Shown one piece after another: positions 27,217 through 36,955 of a DNA stretch of 64,000 nucleotides. The DNA comes from Pseudomonas sp. W4I3 (GTDB lineage Bacteria; Pseudomonadota; Gammaproteobacteria; Pseudomonadales; Pseudomonadaceae). The notes under the pieces were generated by a model. The model did no database searches. It saw only the letters and a program-made list of their open reading frames with translations, and had not been told where the DNA came from. Within the stretch, counting starts at the first letter, position 1, and each line of letters starts with the position of its first letter. The DNA lies in NCBI RefSeq assembly GCF_030816195.1, contig NZ_JAUSXS010000001.1, positions 4,301,501 through 4,365,500 on the forward strand, written 5' to 3'. The position numbers were made by a program, and so were the translations under genes.

Positions 27217-29787
27217 TCATTTGCATGCTAACTGAACTTTATCAAATCTTGTATCGAGCTTTCGTGGTGCTAGAATATAATGTGCCTGGCAACTATCGCT
27301 TTTCCATTTTACAATCAGAGTCGATTCTTCCTGGTCAACTAAGGCAAGCGCCATACCTTTTGGATCTAGAACGCCTAGCACTTTGCCATTTTCATCCTGA
27401 ACACTAGCCCCAAAGGGTATAGGGCTACCGTCTACGCTTCGAAACTCAAATTGTACTCGGCGCCCACTTTCCGCCGCGAAGCTAGCTAGTGTTATGGAAC
27501 CGCGACGGGGAACCAGTTGTTGGGCGGTGGTCAGCAGCTCAGTATCCGCCCCGAGGTCACGGGCATCCAGAGTAAGCCAGTTGGTCCGATATATCTGAGC
27601 GCTGGGTACTACCGCGTAGCCGTTCCTTCCGGTGATAACCCCGGCGTGGCTGGAAAATTTTGCATTAGATACCCCAGACACCTCTGCAAGGGTAAATGTG
27701 TCGCCCACGGGTTGACCTAGATTAATTCCTCCGGCATGCGCTACTACCGAACCGGAAGCGCCAGCACTAAAAGTCTGATAATCACGACCTTGACTGTAAC
27801 CAGCATTCACCCGAGCCACTGAGGTGACCGCACTCAGGCTTGCGGACCCTGAGCCCCCCCCGCTGCTGTCATGCCCTGCCTGGAGGTTGTAATAAGCATC
27901 ATCTTGCCCCGGAAGATTGCCATTAAGCCCCATCTGTGTTGAATGACGCCCTTGATTGTCATAATTCAGATTGGAGCTGACACGCGACGATCGCTGTGAA
28001 CTTCCCAAAGGCATAGAGATCGACAGAGCAACCTGCTTTTTATCATTTTTATAATTAGAGGCATCGTTACGGCTAAAGGAGGTGTCAATATTATAATTGA
28101 TCGAGCCCCAGTTATTGCTATAGCCGACGCGAAGTTGCTGAGAACTGCCGGGTAAATTCCAGTAACGCTGTTCAGTTCCATTCAGATAAAACGATCCTCC
28201 CCTCGAGCCCAAACTCTGATTTATCGTTATATCAAAACGGTTTTTCGCACGCCCTCTGTGGTTACCGTCCATGAATCGCAGGTCGGTGACATGGTCGCCC
28301 AATGTCCGATAGTCTTCAGTCGAATAACGGTAAGTAGCTAGGGTAAAAGTCGTATTGGTAGCGGCGAGTGTTTTCGCATAGTTCAACCTGAGGCTTTGCC
28401 CTCGGTTTCGCTGCTGTCGGGTTTCACTATTTGATTGGGTGACATCTATCGCGAAGGCGCCAAGAGGCGTGTTCTGTGTGACGCCAACATTCGTTGCCCT
28501 GTAGTCCTCAGCCCACTGCACGCCCCCCACAAGGGTTGTGGCGTTGGTCAGGCCGTAGGCAAACCCTAAGGTCGCCAGTGAAGGCGCTGCGTCATCAGGA
28601 TTGTTACTCGCATACTCGCCAGCGGCAGCGTTATAGCGCAGCATTCCGCGTCGTACCATCTGTGGTAGAGATGCGTAAACCTGGGTGAAACTACTGCGAC
28701 TCCCATCCGCCTCGATCACGGTGATTTCAAGATCTCCATTTGATCCGCTGGGATAGATATCACTAATTTCGAATGGCCCGGGGGAAACCGTAGTGCTATA
28801 TAGCAAGTAACCATTCTGGCTCACTTCAACGGTCGCGTTGGTTTGCGCAGTCCCGTGGATAACGGGCGCATAGCCCCGTTGGCTATCGGGAAGCATGGCT
28901 TCGTCTGAACTCAGTTGGATGCCGAGAAAACGCACACTGTCAAATGTTTGAGAGCTGGTGTAAGTTTCCCCCAGTGTCAATTGGCTTTTCAACGACGTGA
29001 TGTCGCGCTCGGCAAAAATACGGTTGCTGGTAAAGCGCCGTTTATTTCCACTGCCATCCGACAAAGATGACTCGTTACGCAGACGCCACTGACCGATATT
29101 TAAGCCATTACGCAATCCCAAACTGTAATAGTCACTCGTGCTACCTGAGTTTTCACTGCGACGTCCACTGAATTGATAGTTTACGAAGCCAGCATTGACA
29201 CCATAGTCCCAAAGGGCAGGATCAACATAGCCCCTGGCACTTCGCAGCATAGCCGCTTGAGGTATGCCAATATGCAGTTGAAGTCGAGCAGCATCGTATT
29301 CAACGCTGGCTTTGTCGATTAACTCACTCACGTCATAACAGCGGTCCGGCAGGCCCGTGTCAATCACACCATTACGCTTAAGCTTTTCCACATCCACGCC
29401 AAGTTTTTCGAGCACTTCCAGAGTCAAACAGGGTTTAGTCCTACCTGACTTATCAATGATATCAAAACGAATATCTCTGCGCCCAGTCAGAGCTCGGTTC
29501 ACATAAATATCAACACGATAGGTTCCAGGCGCAACATTGTCCTGCCTGAGAAACTCGGCTAGGTCAAGCTGTTCGCCTCCGCCCTGAATAAAGGCAAGGT
29601 CGAACTCTGGAATATTTGCTTCGCTCCCCGTGGAATTAGCATAGGCCGCCCCCGGTAACGCTAAGGCAACTGCAAGAGCGAGCTTACGAAGTCTAAAACC
29701 TTTACCCGCCAAGTCGTGAGGTGCCGCCGTGTTTTCCTGCACGCGCGCGGACAGACCCGAGCGATTTTCAGCACTGATTTTTTTCAT
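27217..29787 (-). CDS. Fimbrial outer-membrane usher (operon 2)
   Basis: This 856-residue usher assembles pilin subunits at the outer membrane. An extended N-terminus precedes the signal sequence (LALAVALALPGAAYA, near residue 50). The N-terminal chaperone-binding domain starts FDLAFIQGGGEQLDLAEFL and PGTYRVDIYVN. The barrel and plug show DSQRGYAPVIHGTAQTNATV and PGPFEISDIYPSGSNGDLEI. The C-terminal domains include PRRGSITLASFAAESGRRVQ and two late cysteines (SDSCQAHYILAPR ... LACK). I preferred ATG 29787 to an upstream GTG. It is the last gene of its operon; no adhesin follows. Confidence 0.95.
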   Translation of the reverse strand: MKKISAENRSGLSARVQENTAAPHDLAGKGFRLRKLALAVALALPGAAYANSTGSEANIPEFDLAFIQGGGEQLDLAEFLRQDNVAPGTYRVDIYVNRALTGRRDIRFDIIDKSGRTKPCLTLEVLEKLGVDVEKLKRNGVIDTGLPDRCYDVSELIDKASVEYDAARLQLHIGIPQAAMLRSARGYVDPALWDYGVNAGFVNYQFSGRRSENSGSTSDYYSLGLRNGLNIGQWRLRNESSLSDGSGNKRRFTSNRIFAERDITSLKSQLTLGETYTSSQTFDSVRFLGIQLSSDEAMLPDSQRGYAPVIHGTAQTNATVEVSQNGYLLYSTTVSPGPFEISDIYPSGSNGDLEITVIEADGSRSSFTQVYASLPQMVRRGMLRYNAAAGEYASNNPDDAAPSLATLGFAYGLTNATTLVGGVQWAEDYRATNVGVTQNTPLGAFAIDVTQSNSETRQQRNRGQSLRLNYAKTLAATNTTFTLATYRYSTEDYRTLGDHVTDLRFMDGNHRGRAKNRFDITINQSLGSRGGSFYLNGTEQRYWNLPGSSQQLRVGYSNNWGSINYNIDTSFSRNDASNYKNDKKQVALSISMPLGSSQRSSRVSSNLNYDNQGRHSTQMGLNGNLPGQDDAYYNLQAGHDSSGGGSGSASLSAVTSVARVNAGYSQGRDYQTFSAGASGSVVAHAGGINLGQPVGDTFTLAEVSGVSNAKFSSHAGVITGRNGYAVVPSAQIYRTNWLTLDARDLGADTELLTTAQQLVPRRGSITLASFAAESGRRVQFEFRSVDGSPIPFGASVQDENGKVLGVLDPKGMALALVDQEESTLIVKWKSDSCQAHYILAPRKLDTRFDKVQLACK

Positions 29788-29841
29788 AAAAAACACAAGA
29801 ACAAACCTTTCGACAGTACAACAGAACTTGGCGAATAAAAA

Positions 29842-30597
29842 TTATTTGTCAGCCAATGTATTCGGCGTAGCGGAACTGACTTTATCTATATATAGATCAG
29901 CCGTATATGAGTTCTGTCCGCCGTAATCATTAATGACGTTGAAATTCAATTTGAGACTGGCAGCCGAAGCCATTGGATTGACTGGTATTTCTACATTCTC
30001 ACTAGGGGCGACCATACGCCCCTCCCCCATTAGAAAATCATTGTAACCAGCGCCTCTCAAACTCAATCCAGTCAACGACACATGAAATCGACTTGGGTTC
30101 TCAACCTTCAGTACGGCAGTCTGAGAACGTTTATTTAACGTCCATTTAAGCTGAGTCGGTGCCTCTACCGCACTACCCGGCAACCCAGGCGGTCGAAAAA
30201 ACACTTTAATCCGCTGGCGTACCGCAAGCTGCAGAACACTTTCCCCATTAGCTTTTTGTGGGATTTCCTGTACGTTCAGCCAAGCAATTGACTCTCGATC
30301 CAATGGAACTCCCTCTCCACTGTAAAGTATCCTTAGTTGTTGACGACCCTCTTTCGATAGGCGGGATAACGGTGGAGTGACCGCAAAGGATGAAATGTTA
30401 AAATCTGCTGAGTCAGACTCTAGCCAAGACTGGACCAGTACATCCTCACCACCTTGATTTAGCACAGACAACGAAGCTTCTTGATGCTTAGCGTCGAAAA
30501 TCACTCGAGTGGCACCCAATGAGATGGCTGCCTGCGAATGATTGACAAAGAAGGTTAATAGAAATAATGAAAAACTAAATAGCGCCTTATTAAACAC
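29842..30597 (-). CDS. Fimbrial periplasmic chaperone (operon 2)
   Basis: This 251-residue PapD-like chaperone has a signal peptide ending HSQA. It carries the G1-strand and family motifs (ATRVIFDAKHQEASLSVLNQ, RESIAWLNVQEIP, QLAVRQRIKVFFRPPGL) and a second Ig-like domain (VENPSRFHVSLTGLSL). It binds pilin subunits by donor-strand complementation and delivers them to the usher. I chose the GTG at 30597 because GGAGG lies 8 bases upstream; a GTG 15 bases earlier lacks such a site. It sits between the pilin and usher genes. Confidence 0.93.
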   Translation of the reverse strand: MFNKALFSFSLFLLTFFVNHSQAAISLGATRVIFDAKHQEASLSVLNQGGEDVLVQSWLESDSADFNISSFAVTPPLSRLSKEGRQQLRILYSGEGVPLDRESIAWLNVQEIPQKANGESVLQLAVRQRIKVFFRPPGLPGSAVEAPTQLKWTLNKRSQTAVLKVENPSRFHVSLTGLSLRGAGYNDFLMGEGRMVAPSENVEIPVNPMASAASLKLNFNVINDYGGQNSYTADLYIDKVSSATPNTLADK

Positions 30598-30653
30598 CTG
30601 ATTCGCCTCCACGAAGCTACAAATGGGGAGATCATCCTCCCCATCGCAATTTT

Positions 30654-31238
30654 TTATTCGTAAGTCAGGGTAAAAGGCAGGGTCGCATTCCCAACACCAG
30701 CTTTAACATCATCTGATGCCCCATTAAGCGCATAAGCAGCGCGCATGCTCAGGTTAGCGGTAGCTTTCCCCTCGTCAACCTTCAGCGCTGCATCGATCGT
30801 TTCGTTGGCACTCAGGTTTAGAACTTGATTGTTGTCATTGAGAATTGCAATGGCGACACCTTTTGCCGCCTTTTCACTACTTTGCAGTTTAAGCAGGCGA
30901 CCGTCAGCACTATCAATTCCAGAGCCAGAAAGCGGGTCAAACTTTACTTTTACTGTACTCAAGCCACCCACACCCGATGAACAATCAATGTCCAAGTTGA
31001 TATGAGTAGCTGCAGTGACGCCCACACCGGGATCACCAACATCACTGAGTGAAACCTTCCCAAGATCTACGTTAATATTGCCATTGCTACCTGACGAACC
31101 AGCACCCGGTGCGACCGTACAGCTTGCCGCAATCAGCTCGCCAGAGAATTCAATTTTTCCACTACTTGCTGCATGCGCCACACCCACCCCACCAAGTAGA
31201 ACGCAAGTTAACGCAGATACACCCCAAAGAAATTTCAT
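30654..31238 (-). CDS. Major fimbrial subunit (operon 2)
   Basis: This 194-residue type 1-like pilin has a signal peptide ending AHA near residue 22. The mature start is SSGKIEFSGELIAASCTVAP, with the first Cys pairing to the one in LDIDCSSG. The donor-strand C-terminus is NATLPFTLTYE. The ATG at 31238 has GAGGA upstream. It is the first gene of a pilin-chaperone-usher operon. The upstream region holds a strong inverted repeat that may bind a regulator. Confidence 0.93.
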   Translation of the reverse strand: MKFLWGVSALTCVLLGGVGVAHAASSGKIEFSGELIAASCTVAPGAGSSGSNGNINVDLGKVSLSDVGDPGVGVTAATHINLDIDCSSGVGGLSTVKVKFDPLSGSGIDSADGRLLKLQSSEKAAKGVAIAILNDNNQVLNLSANETIDAALKVDEGKATANLSMRAAYALNGASDDVKAGVGNATLPFTLTYE

Positions 31239-31366
31239 AGCTTCGATCCTCGCATCCAATAAGACTGATATCAACCAAATAGCGTTATCCGCATCCAGCC
31301 GGCCAGCATGTAAATTTTTACACGCGAACGAGTGCGAGCCTATTGGAAAGCCCTGCGATCACCCTG

Positions 31367-31395
31367 GAAATTTCCCATGCACCTTGGGAAATTTC
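31367..31395. promoter_or_regulatory. Inverted repeat upstream of pilin operon 2
   Basis: GAAATTTCCCA (31367-31377) and TGGGAAATTTC (31385-31395) are perfect 11-base inverted repeats around a 7-base spacer, about 130 bases before the pilin start. Each half contains its own near-palindrome GGAAATTTCC. Such paired heptad-like sites are the form bound by BvgA-type response regulators. It has no T run and is not a good terminator. Confidence 0.45.
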
Positions 31396-31484
31396 AGGCC
31401 GGCCTCGATTGATTAGAAATTGGCTAAATTTTTTACCTGGGGTTTCGCAATAGACTAGGAGGTCTGGACTAACCACTCTGGAGG

Positions 31485-32439
31485 CTACTGATAAGACATC
31501 GTGAACACTGCATTTGCATTGGCCGTACCGGATCCCGGTTTGGAAGACGCTGTGCGTTGATATTGAATATAAAACGGAATGAGATACCTACCTCCGGCGC
31601 TGCCTGTGGAACTTAAAACCTTGAATTGATTTAAAGCGCCCGCGATAGACGAGGCAGGACCTAAATTGATTGGGCTGTTGTCGCGTAAAATTTGATACCC
31701 TACACCCGTTGCATCCGAGCCGGGACTGAGCGACAGCACATTGCTAGTGTTTCCCGGGTTCTGTGCGTCGGTCATAACCATATGAACAGAAATCGAAGGA
31801 TCGCAATTCATTCCAATATTAAAAGGCGTTCTGCCGGCAACCGATCCAACTTCCAGAAGGCGATTTAGCCCAATGTTTGGCATCTTGATATCAATATTGC
31901 CATCAACATCACAGGTCGACGCCTTTATGGTTGGAGCAGTGCTAATCTTGATATCCATTACGCCCTCTCTTAACCTTATCAATATAGGTCACATTGGCGG
32001 ACGGAAATGCAGTTATCGTTCCAGAGCTGACGGGGCCGACTATCACGAGTTGCGCAGTCGCTTTCATGTGTTTTAATACATCCTGATTGGGTTTACAGCT
32101 AGCTCCAACACCAGAAACATCGAACGGAAGAGTACGCTGTACTGAAACTGCATCCCACGACGTCGCCCGAAAACGCACGCCAATGCCAGGATTATTAGTC
32201 TGATAAACATCCGAAAAGCCTGGAACAAGAGGGCCATTAATCGTTCCTATACTGCGCACCTCGTATGAACACTTCGCCCATACGCCCTGAGAACCAGTAC
32301 TGGCTTTCCAGTTGGTGGTCGAGCCGACTTCCCTATCGCGCGCGAAAACAGCGCTATCGAGGGGAATATTTACAGCGGCAATTGATAGAGACGAGAAAGC
32401 CCCCAAAAATACCAGCGGGAGTATATAAAGATTCATCAT
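31485..32439 (-). pseudogene. Two-domain fimbrial tip adhesin, copy A, frameshifted
   Basis: The first frame encodes a signal peptide (MMNLYILPLVFLGAFSSLSI) and an N-terminal receptor-binding-like domain with GSTTNWKASTGSQGVWAKCS and NPGIGVRFRATSWD. It breaks near 31970. The other frame encodes a pilin-like C-terminal domain (VMDIKISTAPTIKASTCDVD ... GTANANAVFTMSYQ). Removing one G from AGAGGGCG would rejoin them as YIDKVKRGVMDIKI, giving about 317 residues. That is the FimH-type architecture: lectin domain plus subunit-binding domain. It follows a homologous copy and usher operon 1. As it stands no full-length adhesin can be made without frameshifting. Confidence 0.8.
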
Positions 32440-32534
32440 TCAACCTTTTAGGTTTTGCCTCGCTAGAGCGAAACTTCAGTCAATTCATTCCTTTTCACCG
32501 CACAGTACTGACGCTTAATTGTGCGATTTGAATA

Positions 32535-33479
32535 CTACTGATAAGACATGGTAAACACCGCAACGGCATTGGCCGTGCCTGTTTTCGGCCTCGAAGACGC
32601 CGTTCGTTGATATTGGATATCAAACGGAATCAGGAACCGGCCCCCGGTGCCACCTGTAGAACTTACAATCTTGAATTGATTTAAAGCGCCCGCAATAGAC
32701 GAGGCATGACCGAAATTGATCGGGCTGTTGTCGCGTAGAATCTGATACCCCACACCCATTGCCTCCGAGTCGGAACTGAGCGTCAGCACATTCCCAATGT
32801 TACCCGGATTAAGTGCATCAGTGATGACCATATGAACAGCAATCGAAGAATCGCAATTCATTCCAATAGTGAAAGGCGTCCTTTCAGCGACCGCTCCGAC
32901 GCTTGGGAGTCGATTTATTTCAATCCTGGGCATTGTGGCAATAATGTCGCCATCTACGTTACAGGACGATGCTTCTATAATACTTGGAAACGTGCTGATT
33001 TTCACGTTCATTGGCCCCCTCTCTTAAGAATCATAATAGCTGATGCGGGCGGTTGGAAATGACATAATAATGCCTGCACAGACCTGCCCCACCACGACGA
33101 GCTGTGCAGAAGCCCTCATATTTTTTATTATGGTGACGCAAGGTTAGCAGTCGGAGGGCCCATTCCCAGGAATATCAAATGGAAGCGCTCTTTGCTGTGA
33201 AGCTGAATACCAAGTAGTTGCTCTGAAACGGATACCTATACCGGGATTACTGGGCTGATAGGCATCTGAGTATCCAGATACAAGCGTGCCATTCACTATG
33301 CCGACATTACGCCCGCCCATGTACTGGCATAGCATCCCTACGCGCTGAGAGTTTGTGTTTTCTTTCCAGTTAGTGGTAGAACCAATCGCCTTATCCCGTG
33401 CAAAAATTGCGCTGTGAGCGGGATGCCGACATCGGCCTTGGAAATTGACGAAATAGAAAACAAGCAGACAGCGACTCAT
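32535..33479 (-). pseudogene. Two-domain fimbrial tip adhesin, copy B, with in-frame stops
   Basis: This is a diverged duplicate of copy A. The N-terminal part shows GSTTNWKENTNSQRVGMLCQ and NPGIGIRFRATTWY; the C-terminal part shows MNVKISTFPSIIEASSCNVD ... NAVAVFTMSYQ. The two halves are in one frame but separated by two TAA codons (33144-33146 and 33024-33026), with a readable link between them (MRASAQLVVVGQVCAG). The region after the signal peptide also seems shifted over about ten codons, where another frame gives ISKADVGIPLTA like copy A. It lies right after usher operon 1 and was probably its original adhesin. Confidence 0.8.
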
Positions 33480-33507
33480 ATTTAACCTTATAGTTCAACG
33501 GTAGCCA

Positions 33508-36105
33508 TTACCTAAGCGCCACGGAGGTGCTTGATTGTTTAGTGCACAACGCGTCGACTTTTTCGAAATCCACTTTATCTTTGCGTGCTGCAGCTGACAG
33601 GGTGTACAAAACGCGACATTGACCGTCGAGCGTGTCTCCCCAACGCACTATCAGCTCACCTTTCGGCTCCGCTGCACGAATGAATGCTCGGCTCATTTGC
33701 CCAACCAAGGTCAGGCTATTGCCCTCAGCGTCCAGTACTTCGGCCCCCGTCGGCAACGCATTACCCGCCTCGTCACGCAGGTTAAGCAGAACCGGCGCCC
33801 CCTGAGTGGTTGGATATTTCAGCATCACGATTGCGCCATGACGCGGTGCGATATTCTGCGAACTCATTTCCAGCTCAACGTCCGCCGCCATACCTTTCGG
33901 GTCGATGACAACTTCATTATGACGATAAGGTATCAGGCCGCTCACCACTCCATACCCGCTGCTGCTGATTGCGCCTCCATTGCTGTTGAGCAGACTCGCG
34001 CCTTGTGCCCCCCTGGCCTCCACAATGACACGCGTTTCACCTTTGGACTGACTGAAGGTCACGCCGCCAGGATGGGCCACGATGCTGCCGGAAAGGCCGA
34101 TACCGACTTGCTTGTACTCTTCCCCCTGTCCAATACTTCCCGATAGATTGGTCTTGGCCATACGGTATTGGGCATTGGCCCCCGTAGAGCTATTGCTGGC
34201 TCCGAAGGCACGATCATGCGAGCCATACACCCCATAACTAAGTTCGCTCTGCTCCCCCACAGAGCCAGACAGCCCAACCTGAGTCCCCACATCACCTTTA
34301 CCCGAATAAGTCGTGGAGCTGGTGAGGTATGAGGTATGGCGATCTCTGCCAAGTGGCATCGAGAGCGTCAGCATGTACTGGGTATCGTCCTTGTTATTGC
34401 TACCCTGGGTACGGCTGGCTGAAAGACTCAGGTTTCCCCAGCTATAGCTATTGGAATACCCGGCCTGGAAGCTGGTATCGCGGCTCTTGGCGTTATTCCA
34501 GTGATTCTGCGACGACCCGCTCAGGTACAGGCTGCCGGCATCGCCAGGCAATGGCTGGTTGATGTTCACTTGAAGCCGACTGCGCTGGCGGTTAGGTGCC
34601 GGACCAGTCAGGTCTTGCGCTCGGGCATAATCGCTAAAGGACAGGTAGCCCTCGCTGGAGAAACGGTAAGCTGCCATGACGAAGTTAGTCTTGGTGCTAT
34701 CGACGAGCTTGCTGTAGCTCAGTCGATAACTCCTTCCGCTAGCGGTGCTATCGAGTGGGTCAGTACCCTCATCGCTTGACTGCAGACCAGAAGCGTTGGA
34801 CTGTGTGACATCGAACGCGAACGCTCCCACCGAAGTACTCAACGCCATACCGCCCTGTACCGCCAGATACTGGTCGGCGACGACGCTGCCAGTGTAGGCC
34901 GTCGCCTGGTTGGAAATGCCACGCTGATAGGTTGCCTGGACGAATGTTGGCACTTTGCGCAAGCGGTCATCACGGTATTGACCGGCAGAGACGCTGTAGC
35001 GCGAGGTCCCTGGGCGCAGCAATTGTGCCACCGAAGCAAAGGGCACAATGAAGCTGTGGATACGGCCGTCAGCCTCGGTCACCGTGACATCTAGGTCACC
35101 GGAATAGCCAGTACTGTAGAGGTCGTCGATGACAAACGGGCCGGGCGCCACGCTGGTTTCGTAAAGTATGTTGCCAGCTTGACGCACGGTCACTCGAGAG
35201 TTGCTTTGCGCCATGCCTCGGATGGAGGGCGCAAATCCACGCTGGGAATCAGGCAGCATGCGATCATCGGACGCCACTTGCACACCGGTGAAAGATACGC
35301 TGTCGAACAGCTCGGATGGCGTGTAGTAATCCCCCAGGGTAATTTGTGATTTGAGCGTGGTCAGGTCGCGCTGTGCATAGGTGCTCAGCGCGCTGTACTT
35401 ACTCCGGGATTCGCCAACACTACTGCTGCGGTTGTAGCTTGCGTTGTGGCGCAGACGCCAGTCCCCCAGGTTCAAACCGCTATTGATACCCGTGTAGAAC
35501 TCTGTGCTGTTGGAGCCGCGTGAATCGTTATGAAAGGCATTGCTGTTGTAGTCAACGAACGCAGCAGTCACGCCCCGGTCCCAGTCACCTGGATCAACGT
35601 AGCCTCGTGCTGCGCGGTTCAGGTAAGTCTGGGCAATGCTCAAGTCCAGGCGCAATGCCCCCAGGTCCATGTCGATATGGGCATCAGGGACCCAGAGGCC
35701 GATATCCGCGCAGTCATCGCTTTCAAGGGCGTGGCTTTCAGGCAGGCGCTTGAGGTCAATGCCCAGGCTGGAGACCTGCGCGGGAGTAAAGCAAATTCGC
35801 GACGGTTTCCCATCGCCGCCGTCACGCACCCGAATGTCCTGGCGTCCCATCCACTGCTGGTTGACGTAGACATCGAGGCGATATGAGCCTGGCATGGCCC
35901 CGTTCCCGCGTTCGAAGCGCGACATATCCAGACTTCTTTCCTGGCCTTGTAGAAAGGCCGGATTAAACAACGCGAGAGCAGCATTGCTTTCCTCGGCTTG
36001 TGCGAGGTTGTCGGGCAGAACCGCGCCGAGCGTCGTAACAAATAGCCAATGCCGGGCAGCAAAAAAACGGCCGGCATAATGCGGTGCATGAGTCGTCAAA
36101 AACAT
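33508..36105 (-). CDS. Fimbrial outer-membrane usher (operon 1)
   Basis: This 865-residue usher has a signal sequence (HWLFVTTLGAVLPDNLAQA) and an N-terminal domain FNPAFLQGQERSLDMSRFER with PGSYRLDVYVNQQWMGRQDI. The barrel and plug include DSQRGFAPSIRGMAQSNSRV and PGPFVIDDLYSTGYSGDLDV. The C-terminal domains include APRHGAIVMLKYPTTQGAPV and GQCRVLYTLSAAAR. It is clearly diverged from the usher of operon 2, so the two systems are not a recent duplication. I chose ATG 36105 with AGGTAA upstream. The broken adhesin copies follow it. Confidence 0.95.
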   Translation of the reverse strand: MFLTTHAPHYAGRFFAARHWLFVTTLGAVLPDNLAQAEESNAALALFNPAFLQGQERSLDMSRFERGNGAMPGSYRLDVYVNQQWMGRQDIRVRDGGDGKPSRICFTPAQVSSLGIDLKRLPESHALESDDCADIGLWVPDAHIDMDLGALRLDLSIAQTYLNRAARGYVDPGDWDRGVTAAFVDYNSNAFHNDSRGSNSTEFYTGINSGLNLGDWRLRHNASYNRSSSVGESRSKYSALSTYAQRDLTTLKSQITLGDYYTPSELFDSVSFTGVQVASDDRMLPDSQRGFAPSIRGMAQSNSRVTVRQAGNILYETSVAPGPFVIDDLYSTGYSGDLDVTVTEADGRIHSFIVPFASVAQLLRPGTSRYSVSAGQYRDDRLRKVPTFVQATYQRGISNQATAYTGSVVADQYLAVQGGMALSTSVGAFAFDVTQSNASGLQSSDEGTDPLDSTASGRSYRLSYSKLVDSTKTNFVMAAYRFSSEGYLSFSDYARAQDLTGPAPNRQRSRLQVNINQPLPGDAGSLYLSGSSQNHWNNAKSRDTSFQAGYSNSYSWGNLSLSASRTQGSNNKDDTQYMLTLSMPLGRDRHTSYLTSSTTYSGKGDVGTQVGLSGSVGEQSELSYGVYGSHDRAFGASNSSTGANAQYRMAKTNLSGSIGQGEEYKQVGIGLSGSIVAHPGGVTFSQSKGETRVIVEARGAQGASLLNSNGGAISSSGYGVVSGLIPYRHNEVVIDPKGMAADVELEMSSQNIAPRHGAIVMLKYPTTQGAPVLLNLRDEAGNALPTGAEVLDAEGNSLTLVGQMSRAFIRAAEPKGELIVRWGDTLDGQCRVLYTLSAAARKDKVDFEKVDALCTKQSSTSVALR

Positions 36106-36163
36106 GGGATTACCTGAGCACGCGTATCGAGGTGATACCTGTCGGCACATCAGCTCGTCAATT

Positions 36164-36907
36164 TCAGTTCAGTGTGATGCTCTGTTCGGCGGTGGTGCCA
36201 AAATCACCGATCCAGCGGTAGAGCACCTGGCCACCAGTACTGCCGGTATGACCGGCGAGAGAAAAATCCTGCTGACTGAAGGGAGCAATCATGCCGCCGC
36301 CGGTTTCGTAGCGTTTGTCGCCCTGCTTCACTGACAGCTCACCAAACGACAGGTGATAAGGCGTCGGGTTATCACCGCGCAGGACATAGCCCTTATCGAC
36401 TCGCTGCACAGACCACTTCATCCGACTCACGGAGCTACGAACATCGCCGGACAGAGCGACCGGGCGATAGAACATCTTCAGGCGTGAACGCACAGCGATT
36501 TGCATCATGTTCGCCCCAGCACTGGCACCTTGAGGAATAGGTGGGATTTCCAGGGCGTTGAACCAAAACAAGCTTTCCCTGTCCTGAGGCAGCGTTTCAC
36601 CGGTGAACACAATGCGTACACTCTGGCCTTTTTGTGGGTCCAACCTGAAAATGGGTGGCGTAACGAGAAAGGGCGCGTCTGCATCTTGAAGTCGGCTCTG
36701 GGCGTCGCCACGATCAATCCAGACTTGCAGGAGCCCGGGGCTCTGGCCCTTGTTGGTCAGCTTTACGGTGACTTCTCGTTCCTTCGCGGAATAGATCACA
36801 CGGGTGCCATCGATCATGACACCGGCAACAGCACTGGACATCGAGCATGCAGCAAGGAACAGCCCTGCCATCAAAGAGGGCAAGTGTCGAGCGGAGACAG
36901 GTGACAT
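36164..36907 (-). CDS. Fimbrial periplasmic chaperone (operon 1)
   Basis: This 247-residue PapD-family chaperone has a signal peptide ending SSAVAG. Its motifs are MIDGTRVIYSAKEREVTVKL, RIVFTGETLPQDRESLFWFN and MQIAVRSRLKMFYRP, followed by the second domain (GDNPTPYHLSFGELSVKQGD). It protects pilins and the adhesin in the periplasm and passes them to the usher. It lies between pilin and usher genes of operon 1, with 58 bases to the usher start. Confidence 0.94.
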   Translation of the reverse strand: MSPVSARHLPSLMAGLFLAACSMSSAVAGVMIDGTRVIYSAKEREVTVKLTNKGQSPGLLQVWIDRGDAQSRLQDADAPFLVTPPIFRLDPQKGQSVRIVFTGETLPQDRESLFWFNALEIPPIPQGASAGANMMQIAVRSRLKMFYRPVALSGDVRSSVSRMKWSVQRVDKGYVLRGDNPTPYHLSFGELSVKQGDKRYETGGGMIAPFSQQDFSLAGHTGSTGGQVLYRWIGDFGTTAEQSITLN

Positions 36908-36955
36908 CAGGGGGTACCTCAGTGGTGCCCGAGGTGAACACCCCGGGCGAGTCGA

